The notes under the pieces were generated by a model. It was not told the origin of the DNA, ran no database searches, and saw nothing but the letters and a program-made list of their open reading frames with translations. This document shows positions 8,201 to 9,436 of a DNA stretch of 9,436 nucleotides, in pieces (the stretch's first letter is position 1; each line of letters opens with the position of its first letter). Source of the DNA: H2-BAC3 sp045863035 (lineage in GTDB: Bacteria > Bacteroidota > Ignavibacteria > Ignavibacteriales > Ignavibacteriaceae); assembly GCA_045863035.1 (NCBI GenBank), contig BTUV01000103.1, positions 1 to 9,436 on the forward strand, in the 5' to 3' direction. The position numbers were made by a program, and so were the translations under genes.

Positions 8201-9043
8201 GTTTATGCTTCTTTTGATGAAGAAGATGCCGGACTTCCTACAAGCAAATCAAAACAAAAAGACGGAATTGAACCTGAAACTGAATCAGATTTAGATAACT
8301 GGGCAGTGCCGATTATTGCTGCTGTTAACAATGTGAGTGATAATCTGCTCGCATTTGGTGCAAGCGTTAATGCCACTGACGGATTTGATGCGCTGTACGA
8401 CTTTGCAAAACCGCCGGTTTCACCTGCTCCGGATGCACTCAGTACTTATTTTGAACAAAGCGGCTGGAGCCCGTATTTCAACCGCTATGCTTCAGATATA
8501 CGCGCTAAATATGAATTCCCTCAGCCAGGTAAGAGCTGGAGCTTTAATGTTACCTCAAAAGAGCAAGGGGATATAACCCTGAGCTGGGATGATATAACTG
8601 CGCATATCCCTGAGGCAATCAGAAATAATTACCATTTCAGAATGACCGGACCGGGTATTGTTTCGAACATAGATATGCTAACCGTGTCATCTGTTACCTT
8701 TAATGCTGAGACCGGTGTTGTATATACCTTTGAAATTAACTCATCACTCACATCAACCGGAGATGATGTAAATATCCCGAAGGAGTTCTCACTCGGACAA
8801 AACTTCCCGAATCCTTTTAACCCTTCAACCACCATTGCGTATAACGTAAAAGAAACCGCGCAGGTTACCATTAAAGTATATGACATGATCGGAAATGAAG
8901 TGGCAACGCTGGTTGATGAAGTTAAACCCGCCGGAAGCTATAACGTAAGTTTTGATGCTTCAAAACTTTCATCCGGAGTATATCTTTATAAGATGAGGGC
9001 AGGAAACTTTGTTCAGATCAGAAAATTAGTTCTAATGAAGTAA
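5222..9043 (+). CDS. Large T9SS type A sorting domain protein with ASH/choice-of-anchor-D repeats and a duplicated flanking domain
   Basis: Predicted secreted or surface-anchored protein of 1273 residues. Order: signal peptide 1-20 (MKRILVV...GLQA|QIY); a beta-rich module to about 150 (MPGSWNSWTNPPTN), perhaps glycan-binding; an Ig/Fn3-like region about 155-260; domain X1 266-409; four tandem ASH/choice-of-anchor-D Ig-like repeats at about 414-520, 521-625, 626-733 and 734-837; two GWNLIS/GWNIIS units (847 and 924 onward) spanning about 840-1000; a charged linker about 1005-1026 (SKSKQKDGIEPE); domain X2 1027-1174, a second copy of X1; and the type A sorting domain 1184-1273 (NFPNPFNPSTT, ending RKLVLMK). 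I see no cysteine in the mature chain and no catalytic motif. LLC in the signal peptide is not a lipobox. ASH-type repeats usually form rigid stalks, so a display or adhesive role is inference. It has its own promoter candidate and terminator, so it is probably monocistronic. The longer start at 5213 adds three residues. Confidence 0.9.
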   Translation: MKRILVVYTVLLCLTMGLQAQIYEPEGLNMPGSWNSWTNPPTNNLAFASSTQVAGGRITKIKTGTLRWQTIFKVAASGGDLTSGNYEFSFSSGPTTNIWENTWKNSSQVTMNSLDVFIHQNGAGNNLISVANGKWYVMNWKDNGYNSTYAIFMELSGEPVALSSVTHTAIDEGENATVYITTGTAPAPEEKIFVRYTTDDFTTSQLVQATGSGTSWVAVIPGSAVTGTENNKYYAFTTTVSNPTGSDADMQTIKNTTAARLTLSGWHIKINASTGALSDTTAMAGQSPTATDGYDIGIDIPKPPTPVSNYIEVFFPHTGWSQVLGNRYTRDIRLLKSLAESTEEWDFTVNTDKLNQDVTLLFSEFLTIPAEYDITLFDISAETEQDLRVNGTYSYNSGQGGEKLFRLIVGYQPDPPQISVSPSSVNFGEVKETKSKTERVVISNTGEQVLEIASVTVAGAAFSALSLTGSTLDPGDTLHLPIVFSPDEIGLYEGAATISSNSNEDSELIILLSGTGIELPILISSNTDTLDFNSVKATLTKSDTLTLYNTGEGALSISNVAITNEVFALVSSPEFSIEPGDSSKVVLSFTPPEVGSYSGTVTFLSNATNTNPFVVDLAGEGITLPVNITSTPSSLAFGTVKLTQSKKDSVLIANTDGEGDLVITSVSVVGDAAFTTNVTTPVTLGPDESFYVKVTFAPASAISYSADLTFVSNANNVSGEFTVPLSGTGTELVPNGTVSPSEIAFGDVAVGNSSVYAVSISNTGGDIPLSISAVTFSQPGFTLDYSGGYPITVIPNATVELNIKFKPVQVASYSSVITFASNNQTDLTVSLTGTGTKRTVQTELTTGWNLISVPVRPDDESPAAVFGDDFATYFLFQYGNSGGYTVPTTVKAGLGYWLGLETGGTFDVYGTANVEEVETALLPGWNIISSPFYDDFLTSEVMFRKGEEVKTGTEAATAGWIQNIYYGYTNGAYAPSEELWVWNGYWFSALMEGVYASFDEEDAGLPTSKSKQKDGIEPETESDLDNWAVPIIAAVNNVSDNLLAFGASVNATDGFDALYDFAKPPVSPAPDALSTYFEQSGWSPYFNRYASDIRAKYEFPQPGKSWSFNVTSKEQGDITLSWDDITAHIPEAIRNNYHFRMTGPGIVSNIDMLTVSSVTFNAETGVVYTFEINSSLTSTGDDVNIPKEFSLGQNFPNPFNPSTTIAYNVKETAQVTIKVYDMIGNEVATLVDEVKPAGSYNVSFDASKLSSGVYLYKMRAGNFVQIRKLVLMK
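6461..7738 (+). repeat. Four tandem ASH/choice-of-anchor-D coding repeats, about 105 codons each
   Basis: Each unit begins with a strand of the type VSPSSVNFGEV, SSNTDTLDFNSV, STPSSLAFGTV or VSPSEIAFGDV. It continues with an S-N-T-G-like turn (SNTGE, YNTGEG, ANTDGEG, SNTGG), then a strand before V-x-F-x-P (IVFSPDE, LSFTPPE, VTFAPAS, IKFKPVQ), and closes with LSGTGIE, LAGEGIT, LSGTGTE or LTGTGTK. The pattern is that of ASPM-SPD-2-Hydin-like Ig domains. The units are clearly diverged at the DNA level, so this is an old duplication rather than a recent expansion. Confidence 0.85.
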
Positions 9044-9069
9044 AATCAAATAAACAACTTAACTAAAAC

Positions 9070-9110
9070 TTCCCCGGTAATGAGAAATCACTGCCGGGGA
9101 ATTTTATTTT
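9070..9110 (+). terminator. Rho-independent terminator after the 1273-residue gene
   Basis: TTCCCCGG (9070-9077) pairs perfectly with CCGGGGAA (9094-9101). A G-U and an A-T pair can extend the stem inward, leaving a loop of about 12 nt. It is followed by TTTTATTTT (9102-9110) and lies 26 bp past the stop codon. Confidence 0.9.
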
Positions 9111-9113
9111 AAG

Positions 9114-9137
9114 TAAAAATTAAGAATTAAAAATTGA
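9114..9137. repeat. Degenerate 7-bp-period AT-rich tract
   Basis: Read in heptamers from 9114, the sequence is TAAAAAT TAAGAAT TAAAAAT TGAG..., so TAAAAATT recurs exactly 14 bases apart (9114-9121 and 9128-9135). The period matches that of the clean 7-bp array at 2746-2794, and the composition is similar, but the units differ. It lies just after the terminator of the large gene. Confidence 0.5.
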
Positions 9138-9180
9138 GAGCAGAGAATTATTGTTAATAAATAATGTCGTGACTTCTGCC

Positions 9181-9234
9181 AAAATCTGACCAAATCGTAA
9201 AAATCTTCGAATACGATCTAAAAACACAGATTTT
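9181..9234. other. Nested inverted repeat of unknown function
   Basis: The outer arms AAAATCTG (9181-9188) and CAGATTTT (9227-9234) are perfect 8-bp complements. Inside them ATCGTA (9194-9199) and TACGAT (9212-9217) are perfect 6-bp complements, with a loop of 12 bases holding most of the palindrome TTCGAA (9206-9211). The two stems share nearly the same centre. It could be an operator, a small structured RNA, a weak terminator of a transcript from beyond the window, or a chance structure in AT-rich DNA. Confidence 0.45.
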
Positions 9235-9283
9235 TTCATAATTTGTCATACTAATTTTAGTGATAAATTGTGGAAAAAATAAA

Positions 9284-9380
9284 TTGAGTCAGACCCTTAT
9301 CGCTGACGATGCAATTTGGAAAAAGGAAATTCCGGATACAGTGGCGATGCTACAGTAGCAAAGCTCCCGCTTCCAATTTA
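9284..9380. repeat. Dyad-rich, less AT-rich segment, candidate dispersed repeat
   Basis: Inside an AT-rich intergenic region this stretch has several short symmetric elements. They are GTCAG (9288-9292) with CTGAC (9303-9307), the palindrome GGAAATTCC (9325-9333), TGCTA-CAG-TAGCA (9348-9360), and near-inverted ends AATTTGGAA (9313-9321) and TTCCAATTT (9371-9379). ACAGTGGC and ACAGTAGC also form a direct repeat. The minus strand stays open for about 35 codons here but has no start, ribosome site or recognisable protein. Naming it a repeat is inference from its look alone. Confidence 0.35.
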
Positions 9381-9436
9381 TAATGAACAATGTATAATTT
9401 TTTAAGCCCCCTCTTTCCAATACAGAACCCGGCAAA

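Larger units (their letters stand above)
9044..9436. other. Intergenic region without a supported gene
   Basis: This 393-base end of the window holds the terminator at 9070-9110, the 7-bp-period tract at 9114-9137, the nested dyad at 9181-9234 and the dyad-rich segment at 9284-9380. No reading frame here has a start, ribosome site and protein-like composition. From 9381 to 9436 I see nothing specific beyond AT-rich sequence and a short C-rich run; the next gene probably lies outside the window. Confidence 0.7.

Noticed and set aside
8337..8576. Plus-strand 79-codon frame inside the large gene
   Set aside because: Fully inside the second copy of the duplicated domain in another frame, with no ribosome site.
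9285..9390. Minus-strand open frame of about 35 codons
   Set aside because: No start codon with a ribosome site, unusual composition rich in Ile, Ser and Cys, and it coincides with the dyad-rich segment.

Overview
The window looks like part of a chromosome from the Fibrobacterota-Chlorobiota-Bacteroidota group, most likely Ignavibacteria or a close relative. The main evidence is two large secreted proteins. Each ends in a type A type IX secretion (T9SS, Por secretion) sorting domain with the motif NYPNPFNP or NFPNPFNP. The first protein also carries the LPVELTSF...WNTATE module that often precedes such tails in this group. Placement below phylum level is an inference from motif style only.

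Layout: (1) 41-2587, plus strand: an 848-residue T9SS cargo protein with a carbohydrate-binding-like N-terminal module, a G8/beta-helix-like low-complexity body and a sorting tail. A strong, nearly symmetric rho-independent terminator follows it. (2) 2588-2791: a short intergenic stretch with a 7-bp tandem repeat (seven CAATTTA-type units) that runs into the stop codon of the next, convergent gene. (3) 4979-2792, minus strand: a compact three-gene operon of a threonine-aldolase-family PLP enzyme, a hotdog-fold acyl-CoA thioesterase and a DEDDy 3'-5' exonuclease. The intergenic gaps are 3 and 7 bp. (4) 4980-5221: a divergent intergenic region with a good promoter candidate reading to the right. 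(5) 5222-9043, plus strand: a 1273-residue T9SS cargo protein with an N-terminal module, four tandem ASH/choice-of-anchor-D-type Ig-like repeats, two GWNLIS-type units, a second copy of an unnamed domain that also precedes the Ig repeats, and a sorting tail. (6) 9044-9436: non-coding, with a terminator, a degenerate 7-bp-period tract, a nested inverted repeat and a dyad-rich segment that may be a dispersed repeat.

The two large proteins are predicted to cross the inner membrane by Sec, cross the outer membrane by T9SS, and be anchored or released at the surface with removal of the tail. Neither shows a catalytic domain I can recognise; structural, adhesive or glycan-binding roles fit best. 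The three minus-strand genes are ordinary cytoplasmic housekeeping types whose grouping looks economical rather than an obvious pathway. I see no RNA gene, CRISPR array, transposase, phage gene or defence system. The most distinctive items are the internal duplication in the 1273-residue protein, the paired 7-bp repeat tracts at gene 3' ends, and the unexplained structured segments in the last 260 bases.
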